DNA of 9,881 bases from Candidatus Wildermuthbacteria bacterium RIFCSPHIGHO2_12_FULL_40_12 (GCA_001823315.1 MHUC01000040.1:3163-13043); one strand, 5' to 3'; counted from the first letter of the stretch, positions 1 through 6,482 are shown. Notes: a model not told the origin generated them from the sequence alone. A program made the numbers and translations.

Positions 1-333
1 GAGTTAAAAAGGAAGTACGGCGCCAAAGTTCCGGAAATGCCAGTGGGCAGAATCCTCACTCCCTTAATAGATTCTTTGATAAACGAAATCAATAAGATTA
101 CCAAGAATTTTTACCATACCGAAGGCAAGGAAACCGACGAGTTGGTTTTGTCGGGAGGGTCAATTTTACTGCCCGGAATAAAAGAATATCTTTATGTTTG
201 GTTTAAAAAACCGGTGGAAATAGGAAACCCTTTTAGAAACATTTTATATCCTCCGGTTTTGGAAGATGTTTTGAAAGAAATGGGTCCGTCTTACGCCATT
301 GCCACGGGCGTGGCGATGAGAGGATTTGAATAG
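1..333 (+). CDS. pilM: PilM, type IV pilus actin-like ATPase, C-terminal part
   Basis: Open reading frame entering from the left edge in the frame of base 1 and ending at TAG 331-333, giving about 110 residues. PilM is a cytoplasmic FtsA/actin-fold protein that binds the N-terminal tail of PilN and connects the inner-membrane ring to the motor ATPases. The visible part carries the C-terminal nucleotide-site signature 'LVLSGGSILLPGIKEYL' (the Gly-Gly phosphate-binding loop of the actin fold), a 'PVEIGNPF' segment, and the closing 'PSYAIATGVAMRG' helix typical of PilM/FtsA-like proteins. The first in-window ATG (37) is internal, because coding continues upstream of it without a stop. The gene sits 32 bp before pilN, its usual partner. 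The N-terminal half with the other nucleotide-binding motifs lies outside the window, so activity cannot be judged. Confidence 0.9.
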   Translation, partial: ELKRKYGAKVPEMPVGRILTPLIDSLINEINKITKNFYHTEGKETDELVLSGGSILLPGIKEYLYVWFKKPVEIGNPFRNILYPPVLEDVLKEMGPSYAIATGVAMRGFE

Positions 334-365
334 GCAAGGGCAATTTATTACAATACATATATAGT

Positions 366-905
366 ATGGCAATAGAAATTATTCCCAAGAAGAGAGTTAT
401 CCGCGGCGTTAATTTGGTTGGAACGTTTTTTTATTTATCAATCATTCTTTTTTTCGCGGCGGTATTGGTTTCTCTTTTGCTGTTGGGGATGCAGTTCAGC
501 TTAACGAGCAGTATCGAAAACGTTAAAACCAAAATCAATTCCGTTGCCACCCCAGAAGACCTTGAGTTGGAAAGGAAAATTCTGTTGACGCAGAAAAAAG
601 TCAACGACTTCTCTTTTTTAATCAATAACCATCTGTCAAATAAGCAGTTTTTTGGCGTTTTCGAACAATTAGCTCATCCCAAGATATTTTTTTCGTCAAT
701 TGACCTGCAAATAAACAAGGGCAAAGCCACGCTATCTGGCACGACTGACAACTTTGAGTTATTGGGCCAGCAGTTTCTTATTCTGGAAAAGGAAGATTAT
801 GTTAAAAACGTTAATTTATCAAAAGCTTCGATTAATAAGGACGGCAAGGTCGAATTTACTTTTGACGTTTCTTTTGACGGCAGGCGCTTTAAGTATCAGC
901 CGTAA
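366..905 (+). CDS. pilN: PilN-like inner-membrane alignment protein
   Basis: A 179-residue bitopic membrane protein. PilN binds PilM through a short cytoplasmic tail and pairs with PilO through its periplasmic (or extracytoplasmic) domain. Seen here: a short basic N-terminal tail starting MAIEIIPKKR, one hydrophobic segment at about residues 19-42, a helical stretch with coiled-coil character at about 47-85, and a C-terminal alternating beta/alpha region (about 100-179) compatible with the PilN ferredoxin-like fold. The family's typical 'N(L/I)LP' tail motif is represented only loosely by 'IEIIP'. Position directly after pilM and before pilO supports the call more strongly than sequence alone. 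The start at 366 has no Shine-Dalgarno sequence; the upstream bases are AT-rich (ACATATATAGT). Confidence 0.85.
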   Translation: MAIEIIPKKRVIRGVNLVGTFFYLSIILFFAAVLVSLLLLGMQFSLTSSIENVKTKINSVATPEDLELERKILLTQKKVNDFSFLINNHLSNKQFFGVFEQLAHPKIFFSSIDLQINKGKATLSGTTDNFELLGQQFLILEKEDYVKNVNLSKASINKDGKVEFTFDVSFDGRRFKYQP

Positions 906-922
906 TTGGATTAACTAAAACA

Positions 923-1444
923 ATGTCAAGAATCGCCACAATTTTCGCCAGTTTGTTAGTAATCTTCTTGTTGGGTGTTTTTTACACTTGGCCGCAATAC
1001 CAGAGAATTCTTGGATTTACGGCGGAACTGCAAGAGAGAAATACCGAATTGAAGTTGAAAAAAGATTATTTCGCCAGCGTCAAGAAGGTCGCCGAAGAAT
1101 TAGACCAATACAAAGAAGAAATCGCCAAAGTTGATTCTGCTATTCCTGTTAATCCTTTTTTGCCGTCTCTGTTTAATTTTACCAAGGAAACAGCGGCCCA
1201 GAACGGCTTCGTGTTGACTAAGGTGGGAAGGTTTGGCGTTTCATCTTCAAGAGAACAGCAAGGGCTTAGAGAGATCGCTTTTGACGTGTCTTTAGCCGGA
1301 GAATATTCCGCTCTGGAAAATCTTCTTTCGGCCTTAGAGCAGTCAGCCAGAATTATTGAGGCCGAAAACATAATTTTTACCGTGCGTGAAAAAGGAGACA
1401 GCAATCCTCCGCTCGAACTAAAACTAAAAGCTTATTCTTATTAA
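923..1444 (+). CDS. pilO: PilO-like inner-membrane alignment protein
   Basis: A 173-residue bitopic membrane protein following PilN after 17 bp. PilO heterodimerises with PilN and joins the ATPase/PilM side to the pilus channel. A hydrophobic segment spans about residues 5-22, followed by a charged heptad-like helix at about 33-72 (many Glu/Lys, coiled-coil character) and a compact globular domain at about 80-173. This matches the family's TM, coiled coil and ferredoxin-like layout. The 'IPVNPFLPSLFNFTKETAAQNGF' region at about 74-96 resembles the PilO/GspM transition between coil and globular domain. The ATG at 923 follows 'AAAACA' with no Shine-Dalgarno sequence. Family assignment is from architecture and synteny. 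The pair with the preceding gene (both TM plus coil plus alpha/beta domain) is typical of PilN/PilO. Confidence 0.85.
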   Translation: MSRIATIFASLLVIFLLGVFYTWPQYQRILGFTAELQERNTELKLKKDYFASVKKVAEELDQYKEEIAKVDSAIPVNPFLPSLFNFTKETAAQNGFVLTKVGRFGVSSSREQQGLREIAFDVSLAGEYSALENLLSALEQSARIIEAENIIFTVREKGDSNPPLELKLKAYSY

Positions 1445-1447
1445 TCT

Positions 1448-1720
1448 ATGGTAACTATTGCGCCCACAGAAAAAAGAAAAAAAAGTCGTTGGCCCATGTT
1501 TATCGCGTTTGTTATGGCTTTAGCTATCGTTTTTGCCGTCTGGAAAGCGTTTTTGGCCAAACAAAAGCCGGTGCCGCCGGAAATATCCGAAAAGTACAAA
1601 GAAATTAAAATCAACTTAGATATTTTGAAAGAGCCGATCCTTGAAAAGCTGCAAGTTTATCCAGAGATAAAGCCGCTTGAGGGCGCGGCCGGCAGGGAAA
1701 ATCCTTTCTCTTCTTACTAA
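1448..1720 (+). CDS. Small single-pass membrane protein in the PilP position
   Basis: A 90-residue protein beginning 3 bp after the PilO stop, so almost certainly co-translated with it. Seen: a basic cytoplasmic tail (residues 1-14, rich in Lys/Arg), one transmembrane segment at about 15-34, a Pro-rich linker, an amphipathic helix at about 46-70, and a C-terminal 'GRENPF' motif at residues 82-87. GRxNPF/GRxDPF-type motifs occur in the linker parts of PilP and GspC-like proteins. Together with the position after pilO this suggests a minimal PilP-like connector lacking the secretin-binding beta domain and the lipoprotein cysteine. That role is inference; no named family is recognised with certainty. 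A clean TM, good coding frame and operon spacing make it a real gene. Confidence 0.75.
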   Translation: MVTIAPTEKRKKSRWPMFIAFVMALAIVFAVWKAFLAKQKPVPPEISEKYKEIKINLDILKEPILEKLQVYPEIKPLEGAAGRENPFSSY

Positions 1721-1744
1721 GGGACTCGGTTTGAGTTTTCAATA

Positions 1745-3472
1745 ATGCCATCTTTAATTCAACATTTATTAAAAAAGGGTATTTTAGATAAGGAGAAAGC
1801 CAGTTCTTTGGAGTTTGAGGTCAATAATTCGGGCAGAAGAGAGGAGGAAGTGATTTTGGAAAAAGGCATCATTTCGGAAAGTTTCCTTTTCGGATTAAAG
1901 AGCGAGAATTTAAAGATGCCGCTTAAAGAAGTGGTCGCTGACGAAATTCCATTAAAGACGATGGAATTAATTCCGGAAGAATCCGCCAAGTATTACAGAA
2001 TGGTGCCCTTGGCAAGGCACGACAACGTCTTGGAAGTCGGAATGGTTTACCCGGAGGATTTAAAAGTCCAAGAAGCCATTCAGTTTCTGTCTCGCCAGGG
2101 AAAATTCTCTTACAAAACATTTTTAATCGCCGTATCCACTTTTAACAATATCCTTAGGCAGTACCGCACTTTGAAAAGGGAGGTGAATAGGGCTTTGGAA
2201 GAGTTAGAGGTAGAGCTCAAAGAAGAAAAGGTACAGCCCAAGACGACGCAGGGGACCGAATTTGAACGATTAGCTGAAGAAGCCCCAATCATTAAAGTGG
2301 TGGCTGTAATTTTAAGACATGCCGTTGAAGGAAAGGCGTCTGATATTCATATTGAGCCAGGCAGAGACAAATCCAGGATTAGGTTTAGGGTTGGCGGCGT
2401 TTTGCATTCCTCAATACTTCTTCCCAGTAAAGCGCATCCGGCAGTGGTGGCGAGAGTCAAAATTTTATCCAGCTTAAAGATTGACGAAACCCGGATTCCT
2501 CAAGACGGCAGATTCTCCGCCAAGATCCTTGATAAAAGCATTGATTTTAGGGTTGCCACTTTTCCCACCACCACCGGCGAGAAAGTGGCAATAAGAGTTT
2601 TGGATCCAACCGAAGGAGCTAAAAACTTTGACGAACTCGGATTAGAAAGGAGAAACTTCGATGTCGTTAAGAAATCCATACAGCAGCCATTCGGCTTGAT
2701 TTTATCAACCGGTCCGACGGGTTGCGGAAAAACCACCACTTTGTACGCTATTCTTAATCTTCTCAACAAAGAAGGAGTCAACATCGTTACTTTAGAGGAT
2801 CCGGTGGAGTATTTTATCGAAGGTGTTAACCAGTCGCAAGTGAGACCGGAAATCGGTTATGGTTTTGCCCAAGGATTGCGTCAGGTTTTGAGACAGGACC
2901 CGAATGTTATTATGGTTGGTGAAATCAGAGACGAAGAAACAGCGGCTTTAGCGATTCACGCCGCTCTAACCGGACACATCGTTTTGTCCACCCTTCACAC
3001 CAACAATGCTATCGGTGCTATTCCTCGTTTGATCGATATGGGGGTAAAGCCGTTTTTAATTTCTCCTTCTTTGAGCATAGTTATTGCCCAGAGGTTAATC
3101 GGGGTTTTGTGCGTGCATTGCAAAAAGAAAGTTAAAGCCAGGAAAGACGTTCAAGAAATGATTATGAAAGAAGTGGAAGGGTTGCCCCAACAGATAAAAT
3201 CCAAATTAAAAATCGTCAGCCCCTTGATGGTTTATGAGATGCAGGGATGTAAAAAATGCGGATCCCGAGGGTATTCTGGCAGGATAGGGGTTTTTGAAAT
3301 TCTGGAAATGACAGATGAATTGGCCGGTATCGTGGTGAAAGATCCCCAAGAACAAAAAATAATTAAAGAGGCCTATCGTCAAGGAATGATTACGATGCGG
3401 CAGGATGGGATTCTTAAGGTTCTGGACGGCATTACGACCATGGCGGAGGTGTTGAGGGTGGCTGAAGAGTAA
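1745..3472 (+). CDS. pilB: PilB/GspE-type pilus extension ATPase
   Basis: A 575-residue hexameric AAA-like secretion ATPase powering pilin polymerisation at the cytoplasmic face of the membrane. An N-terminal GspE/MshEN-type domain covers about residues 1-150, followed by a linker and the N2 domain with 'ASDIHIEPG' near 197. The catalytic domain has Walker A GPTGCGKTTT at 323-332, an Asp box LEDPVEY with E351/D352, Walker B IMVGEIRD with catalytic E393, and a His box TGHIVLSTLHTN at 409-420. A tetracysteine zinc site is intact: C456/C459 (CVHC) and C502/C505 (CKKC), the hallmark separating PilB/GspE from PilT. Length is normal for the family. It follows the PilP-position gene after 24 bp. No Shine-Dalgarno sequence precedes ATG 1745; an AAGGGA-like string near the previous stop is too far upstream. 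Confidence 0.97.
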   Translation: MPSLIQHLLKKGILDKEKASSLEFEVNNSGRREEEVILEKGIISESFLFGLKSENLKMPLKEVVADEIPLKTMELIPEESAKYYRMVPLARHDNVLEVGMVYPEDLKVQEAIQFLSRQGKFSYKTFLIAVSTFNNILRQYRTLKREVNRALEELEVELKEEKVQPKTTQGTEFERLAEEAPIIKVVAVILRHAVEGKASDIHIEPGRDKSRIRFRVGGVLHSSILLPSKAHPAVVARVKILSSLKIDETRIPQDGRFSAKILDKSIDFRVATFPTTTGEKVAIRVLDPTEGAKNFDELGLERRNFDVVKKSIQQPFGLILSTGPTGCGKTTTLYAILNLLNKEGVNIVTLEDPVEYFIEGVNQSQVRPEIGYGFAQGLRQVLRQDPNVIMVGEIRDEETAALAIHAALTGHIVLSTLHTNNAIGAIPRLIDMGVKPFLISPSLSIVIAQRLIGVLCVHCKKKVKARKDVQEMIMKEVEGLPQQIKSKLKIVSPLMVYEMQGCKKCGSRGYSGRIGVFEILEMTDELAGIVVKDPQEQKIIKEAYRQGMITMRQDGILKVLDGITTMAEVLRVAEE

Positions 3473-3543
3473 AGATGGTTGCATAGACCATTGCGAAAAT
3501 ATTTTAATAAGCCATAATTAATATCAATAAATAGATTCAGCGC

Positions 3544-3912
3544 ATGAAGAAAATACTCTTAGTGGAAGACGATCCGTTCTTGATTGATATCTACAAAGAC
3601 AAATTGGAAGAATCGGGCTACGCCGTTGAAACGGTTGAGGACGGCGACCAGGTGTTAAATAAGATAACGGAAGCAAGGCCCGATCTTGTCTTGCTGGATA
3701 TTATCCTGCCCAACGTTGACGGTTGGGAGATTTTAAGGACAATTAGGAACAAGCCAGACACTAAAGATTTGAAAGTGATAATTCTTTCCAATCTTGGGCA
3801 AAAGGAAGAAGTGGAAAAAGGCGTGGATTTAGGGGCGACAAAGTATTTGATCAAAGCCCACTTCACTCCAAGCGAGGTTATCAAAGAGATTAAAGAACTA
3901 TTAAATAAGTGA
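3544..3912 (+). CDS. Stand-alone CheY-like response regulator receiver
   Basis: A 122-residue protein consisting only of a receiver domain, with no output domain. Conserved residues are present: acidic pocket E8/D9/D10 (LLVEDD), phospho-acceptor D52 (VLLDIILP), switch Ser82 (ILSNLG), and Lys104 in 'YLIKA'. The family acts by phosphorylation-dependent binding to a partner, as PilG/PilH and CheY do. Its position between pilB and pilT, 12 bp before pilT, suggests that the partner is a pilus motor component. That is inference, and the cognate kinase is not in the window. It is the only gene here ending in TGA, and it is in the same reading frame as pilT with no other stop between them. The 71-bp gap upstream (3473-3543) shows only a weak 5-bp hairpin and AT-rich sequence. 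Confidence 0.93.
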   Translation: MKKILLVEDDPFLIDIYKDKLEESGYAVETVEDGDQVLNKITEARPDLVLLDIILPNVDGWEILRTIRNKPDTKDLKVIILSNLGQKEEVEKGVDLGATKYLIKAHFTPSEVIKEIKELLNK

Positions 3913-3924
3913 CGTATTAAAACA

Positions 3925-4992
3925 ATGTCTGATTACTCTTCTTTTCTTAGAGAATTATTGTCAATAACGGTTCAGGAGCAGGCGTCTGACCTGCATATTT
4001 CAATGGGGCAGTCGCCAATCATCAGGATTAACGGCCGCTTGGTGCCGTTGATCAAAATGAAGGAGCTGACCGCCCCAGATACTCAGGCCTTGGCTTTTGA
4101 GCTGATGACCGGAGACCAACAGCAAAGATTCCTGAAAGAAAAAGAAATCGATTTTTCCTATAACGGCGGCGAAAAAGCCAGATTCCGAGTCAATATCTTT
4201 TTCCAGCGCGGCAGCATTTCGTCCGCCCTCCGTTTGATACCGGCCAAAATACCGACACTGGAAGAATTAAACTTGCCTTCAACCCTCTACGAATTTACTA
4301 AGCCGTCGCAGGGTTTTGTTTTAATCACCGGGCCTTCTTCTCACGGAAAATCCACCACTTTGGCTTGTTTGATAAACGAGATCAACAAAACAAGGAATGA
4401 ACACATCATCACCATTGAAGATCCGATTGAGTATATTTTTGAGGATGACAAATGCGTTATAGATCAAAGAGAGGTTTATCAAGACACTTTGTCTTTCTCT
4501 CGGGCGCTGAAATCAACCTTTCGGCAAGACCCCGATGTTATTATGGTTGGGGAAATGAGAGACACGGAAACAATGTCAACCGCCATTACGGCGGCCGAAA
4601 CCGGACACTTGGTTTTTGCCACTCTGCATACTAATTCCGCGAGCCAGACAATTCACAGAATTGTGGACTCTTTTCCTTCGTCTCAACAGGGACAAATCAG
4701 AGCGCAGCTGGCCGATTCTCTTTTGGGAGTAATTTCGCAAAGATTGATACCCGGAGTCAAAGGAGGATTAGTGCCTGCTTGCGAGATAATGCTTGCCACG
4801 CCGGCCGTAGCCAACTTAGTTAGAGAAAACAAAATACATGAATTGGACTTGGTTATTGAAACGTCAACCGAATTAGGCATGGTGACTTTGAACCGCGCGT
4901 TGGCCGGTTTGGTCAGAACGAAGCAAATTTCTTTAAGAAACGCCCTTGTGTATTCTTTGAATGCCAGCGAGTTGAGAAGATTATTACGTTAA
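3925..4992 (+). CDS. pilT: PilT pilus retraction ATPase
   Basis: A 355-residue cytoplasmic hexameric ATPase that depolymerises the pilus. The N-terminal PAS-like domain includes 'ASDLHISMGQSPIIRING' (about residues 20-37). The RecA-like domain has Walker A GPSSHGKST (136-144), an Asp box IEDPIEY with E165/D166, Walker B IMVGEMRD with catalytic E210, His box TGHLVFATLHTN (226-237), and SQRL at 271-274. A version of the PilT-specific AIRNLIRE motif is present as 'VANLVREN' (295-302). There is no tetracysteine zinc site, which distinguishes it from PilB. Length is normal. The P-loop is unusual in having SSH where PilT usually has TGS, though the GxxxxGKS pattern is intact. The start follows 'TTAAAACA' with no Shine-Dalgarno sequence. 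Confidence 0.96.
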   Translation: MSDYSSFLRELLSITVQEQASDLHISMGQSPIIRINGRLVPLIKMKELTAPDTQALAFELMTGDQQQRFLKEKEIDFSYNGGEKARFRVNIFFQRGSISSALRLIPAKIPTLEELNLPSTLYEFTKPSQGFVLITGPSSHGKSTTLACLINEINKTRNEHIITIEDPIEYIFEDDKCVIDQREVYQDTLSFSRALKSTFRQDPDVIMVGEMRDTETMSTAITAAETGHLVFATLHTNSASQTIHRIVDSFPSSQQGQIRAQLADSLLGVISQRLIPGVKGGLVPACEIMLATPAVANLVRENKIHELDLVIETSTELGMVTLNRALAGLVRTKQISLRNALVYSLNASELRRLLR

Positions 4993-5035
4993 TTGTTTTG
5001 ATTTTTATGATGTGAACCCCGTTAGAGGCCTTAAC

Positions 5036-5109
5036 CAGGAAAATTTTTATTCTGAAAGAACAAACTTGTTTATTCTGGAAGAACAAACTCGTTTATAAAA
5101 ATTTTCCTG
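5036..5109. repeat. 15-bp perfect inverted repeat (hairpin arms)
   Basis: CAGGAAAATTTTTAT (5036-5050) and its exact reverse complement ATAAAAATTTTCCTG (5095-5109) flank a 44-base loop. In RNA or single-stranded DNA this forms a 15-bp, A/T-rich stem. It lies inside the MITE-like element, and its loop is almost entirely the 23-bp tandem repeat. It is not followed by a T-run, so it does not look like a terminator. Confidence 0.85.
5046..5091. repeat. Two tandem 23-bp direct repeats
   Basis: Two adjacent 23-base copies (5046-5068 and 5069-5091), each beginning TTTATTCTG and containing AAGAACAAACT. They differ at two positions: A/G at repeat position 10 and T/C at position 22. A third partial copy, TTTAT, follows at 5092-5096. 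The first copy starts within the left arm of the 15-bp inverted repeat, so repeat and hairpin are interlocked. Confidence 0.85.
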
Positions 5110-5143
5110 TACGGCAATAACGGGGATATTAAAAATAGCAGTG

Positions 5144-5182
5144 GTCTGTCTGAAATTACTTGCGTGTCATATAACGACAGAC
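5144..5182. repeat. Short hairpin GTCTGTC/GACAGAC
   Basis: GTCTGTC (5144-5150) pairs perfectly with GACAGAC (5176-5182) across a 25-base loop, and one G-T pair could extend it. It sits just inside the right end of the MITE-like element, 10 bp before the pilC start. A 7-bp match at this spacing could arise by chance, so it is reported mainly because it nests within the larger element. Confidence 0.4.
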
Positions 5183-5192
5183 TTCTAACGGG

Positions 5193-6398
5193 GTGAAGTT
5201 TAATTATCAAGCCAGAACTCAAGCAGGTTCTTTGCAGGCGGGCATCGTGGAGGCCTCTTCCAGGGAGGCCGCTTTGTCTTTACTGCAGTCATACGGTTTG
5301 TATATTACCTCTTTGCGGGAAGAAAAAGAATCTGTCACCGTTCTCGACGAGATAGCTTTTTTCCAGAGGGTTACGAGGAAAGATTTGGTGGTGTTCTTCA
5401 GGCAATTGGCTATTCTTTTTAAGTCCAATGTTCCGGTTGTGGAGTCCTTAAGAACCATCGCCAACCAAACCAGAAAGCATCACTTTAAGGAAAAGATCAT
5501 AGGGATAATGGAAAAAGTGGAGGGCGGTACGCCCTTGTCCCGCGCGTTCGGCGCTTACCCAAAGGTCTTCTCTGCTTTTTATGTCAGCGTCATTAAATCG
5601 GGAGAAGCGTCAGGAAAATTGTCCGATGTTTTGGGGTATTTAGCGGACCACATTGAAAACGAATACAATTTTTATTCCAAGATTATCACGGCAATGGTTT
5701 ATCCGATATTCGTTTTAGTGGTTTTTCTCGGTCTTTTAATGGTAATGTCTGTTTATGTTGTGCCTCAACTTGTTGAGGTTTTGCTGGAAGCTGGCACCGA
5801 GCTTCCTTTAATGACCAGAATAATGATATCTTTTTCCGTTTTCCTTCAGGGTTATTGGTGGTTTGTTTTGATTGTCTTGCTGGGGTTTGTTTTATTCGTC
5901 ATGCAATTGATTAAAAGCAAAGAAGGCAAAGAATTTATAGACAGAATGGTCTTGCGGATTCCCTGGATAGGCGAATTTTTCAAGAAGATTAATCTGGCGA
6001 GGATAGCCGAGAATTTATCCACCTTGATTTCCGCCGGCTTCCCGATTATCCAAGCATTGGAAACCACCGGAGACATTGTTGGTAACAGCGTTTACAAACA
6101 GGTTATCTTTGACACCGGAGAAGGTATTAGAAAAGGGGAGCCGATAAGCTCTTACCTTTCAAGATATCCCGCGCTTTTTCCGCCCCTGTTTATTCAAATG
6201 TTGATTGTTGGGGAAAAAACGGGACAAATAGATTTAACCTTGCTTAATATCGTTAATTACTACCAAAAAGAGGTGGAAAGGGCCTTGGACAGTTTTGTGA
6301 AAATGTTGGAGCCCATTATGATAGTTAGTTTGGGTCTGGTTGTCGGATTGTTTATGGCTTCCATTCTTTTGCCACTTTACAGCATTAGTTTTGACTAA
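5193..6398 (+). CDS. pilC: PilC/GspF-type pilus platform protein
   Basis: A 401-residue polytopic inner-membrane protein that couples the PilB/PilT motors to pilin insertion and extraction. The internal duplication of the family is visible: a first GspF domain at about residues 64-190 with 'KSGEASGKLSDVL' (135-147), and a second at about 266-396 with 'IVGEKTGQIDLTL' (338-350). Hydrophobic segments lie at about 166-190, 217-238 and 373-396. The start is GTG 5193; the resulting N-terminus 'MKFNYQARTQAGSLQAG' aligns with the usual M-x-F-x-Y-x-A-R opening of PilC, so the protein is complete. No other start codon fits, since the next in-frame Met is deep inside the first domain. The start codon lies at the very edge of an inserted repeat element and has no Shine-Dalgarno sequence. 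Confidence 0.95.
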   Translation: MKFNYQARTQAGSLQAGIVEASSREAALSLLQSYGLYITSLREEKESVTVLDEIAFFQRVTRKDLVVFFRQLAILFKSNVPVVESLRTIANQTRKHHFKEKIIGIMEKVEGGTPLSRAFGAYPKVFSAFYVSVIKSGEASGKLSDVLGYLADHIENEYNFYSKIITAMVYPIFVLVVFLGLLMVMSVYVVPQLVEVLLEAGTELPLMTRIMISFSVFLQGYWWFVLIVLLGFVLFVMQLIKSKEGKEFIDRMVLRIPWIGEFFKKINLARIAENLSTLISAGFPIIQALETTGDIVGNSVYKQVIFDTGEGIRKGEPISSYLSRYPALFPPLFIQMLIVGEKTGQIDLTLLNIVNYYQKEVERALDSFVKMLEPIMIVSLGLVVGLFMASILLPLYSISFD

Positions 6399-6450
6399 AA
6401 ACGGACGCGATGTGTAGTTTTCCACAGCCCGCGCCTCATTGTTAAAATCG

Positions 6451-6459
6451 TGCTATAAT
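6451..6459 (+). promoter_or_regulatory. Extended -10 promoter for the pilin gene
   Basis: TGCTATAAT: a perfect TATAAT at 6454-6459 preceded by the TG-N extension at 6451-6453. There is no good -35 hexamer 16-18 bp upstream (GCGCCT occupies that place), as expected for extended -10 promoters. Predicted transcription start is about 6466, giving a leader of roughly 130 nt that contains the 6483-6556 palindrome. The rest of the 6399-6595 gap holds no gene and is AT-rich just before the pilin ATG. Confidence 0.6.
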
Positions 6460-6482
6460 GACAAAAGGCTGATGTTATTAAA

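Larger units (their letters stand above)
5017..5193. mobile_element. MITE-like inverted-repeat element between pilT and pilC
   Basis: A non-coding insertion of about 177 bp. The left end CCCCGTTAGA (5017-5026) is the exact reverse complement of the right end TCTAACGGGG (5184-5193). The flanks carry a direct repeat: TGAA at 5013-5016 and 5194-5197. This extends to GTGAA (5012-5016 and 5193-5197) if the last G is counted as target rather than element. Inside are a 15-bp perfect inverted repeat, a tandem repeat and a second short hairpin, and there is no open reading frame of note. Removing the element restores a 19-bp pilT-pilC gap, in line with the 1-32 bp gaps between most other neighbours here. 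It therefore looks like a non-autonomous transposable element or REP-like unit. No transposase is in the window, and copy number elsewhere is unknown. Confidence 0.65.

Noticed and set aside
347..365. -10-like TACAAT before pilN
   Set aside because: No -35, no TG extension, in an AT-rich 32-bp gap within an apparent operon; not distinguishable from background.
2500..2784. Minus-strand reading frames opposite pilB and other genes
   Set aside because: They lie antisense to strongly conserved coding regions, show no family features and have no promoter or start context.
3473..3543. Terminator or regulatory hairpin between pilB and the receiver (TGGT...ACCA)
   Set aside because: Only about 5 bp of stem and no T-run directly after it; too weak to call.
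4452..4634. 60-residue + strand reading frame inside pilT
   Set aside because: Out-of-frame shadow of the well-supported PilT coding region, with no recognisable domain.
3544..4992. Alternative genetic code with TGA read as glycine (Gracilibacteria/SR1 type)
   Set aside because: No internal in-frame TGA occurs in any of the long genes, which would be expected if TGA encoded Gly; the single TGA sits at the natural end of a receiver domain.
5007..5192. Intergenic segment as a known riboswitch or a small-RNA gene
   Set aside because: No known aptamer consensus recognised; inverted ends with flanking duplication fit an inserted element better.
6418..6426. DnaA-box-like TTTTCCACA near a structured, AT-rich intergenic region (possible origin)
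   Set aside because: A single near-match, one base off TTATCCACA, with no cluster of boxes and no replication genes nearby; chance is the simpler explanation.
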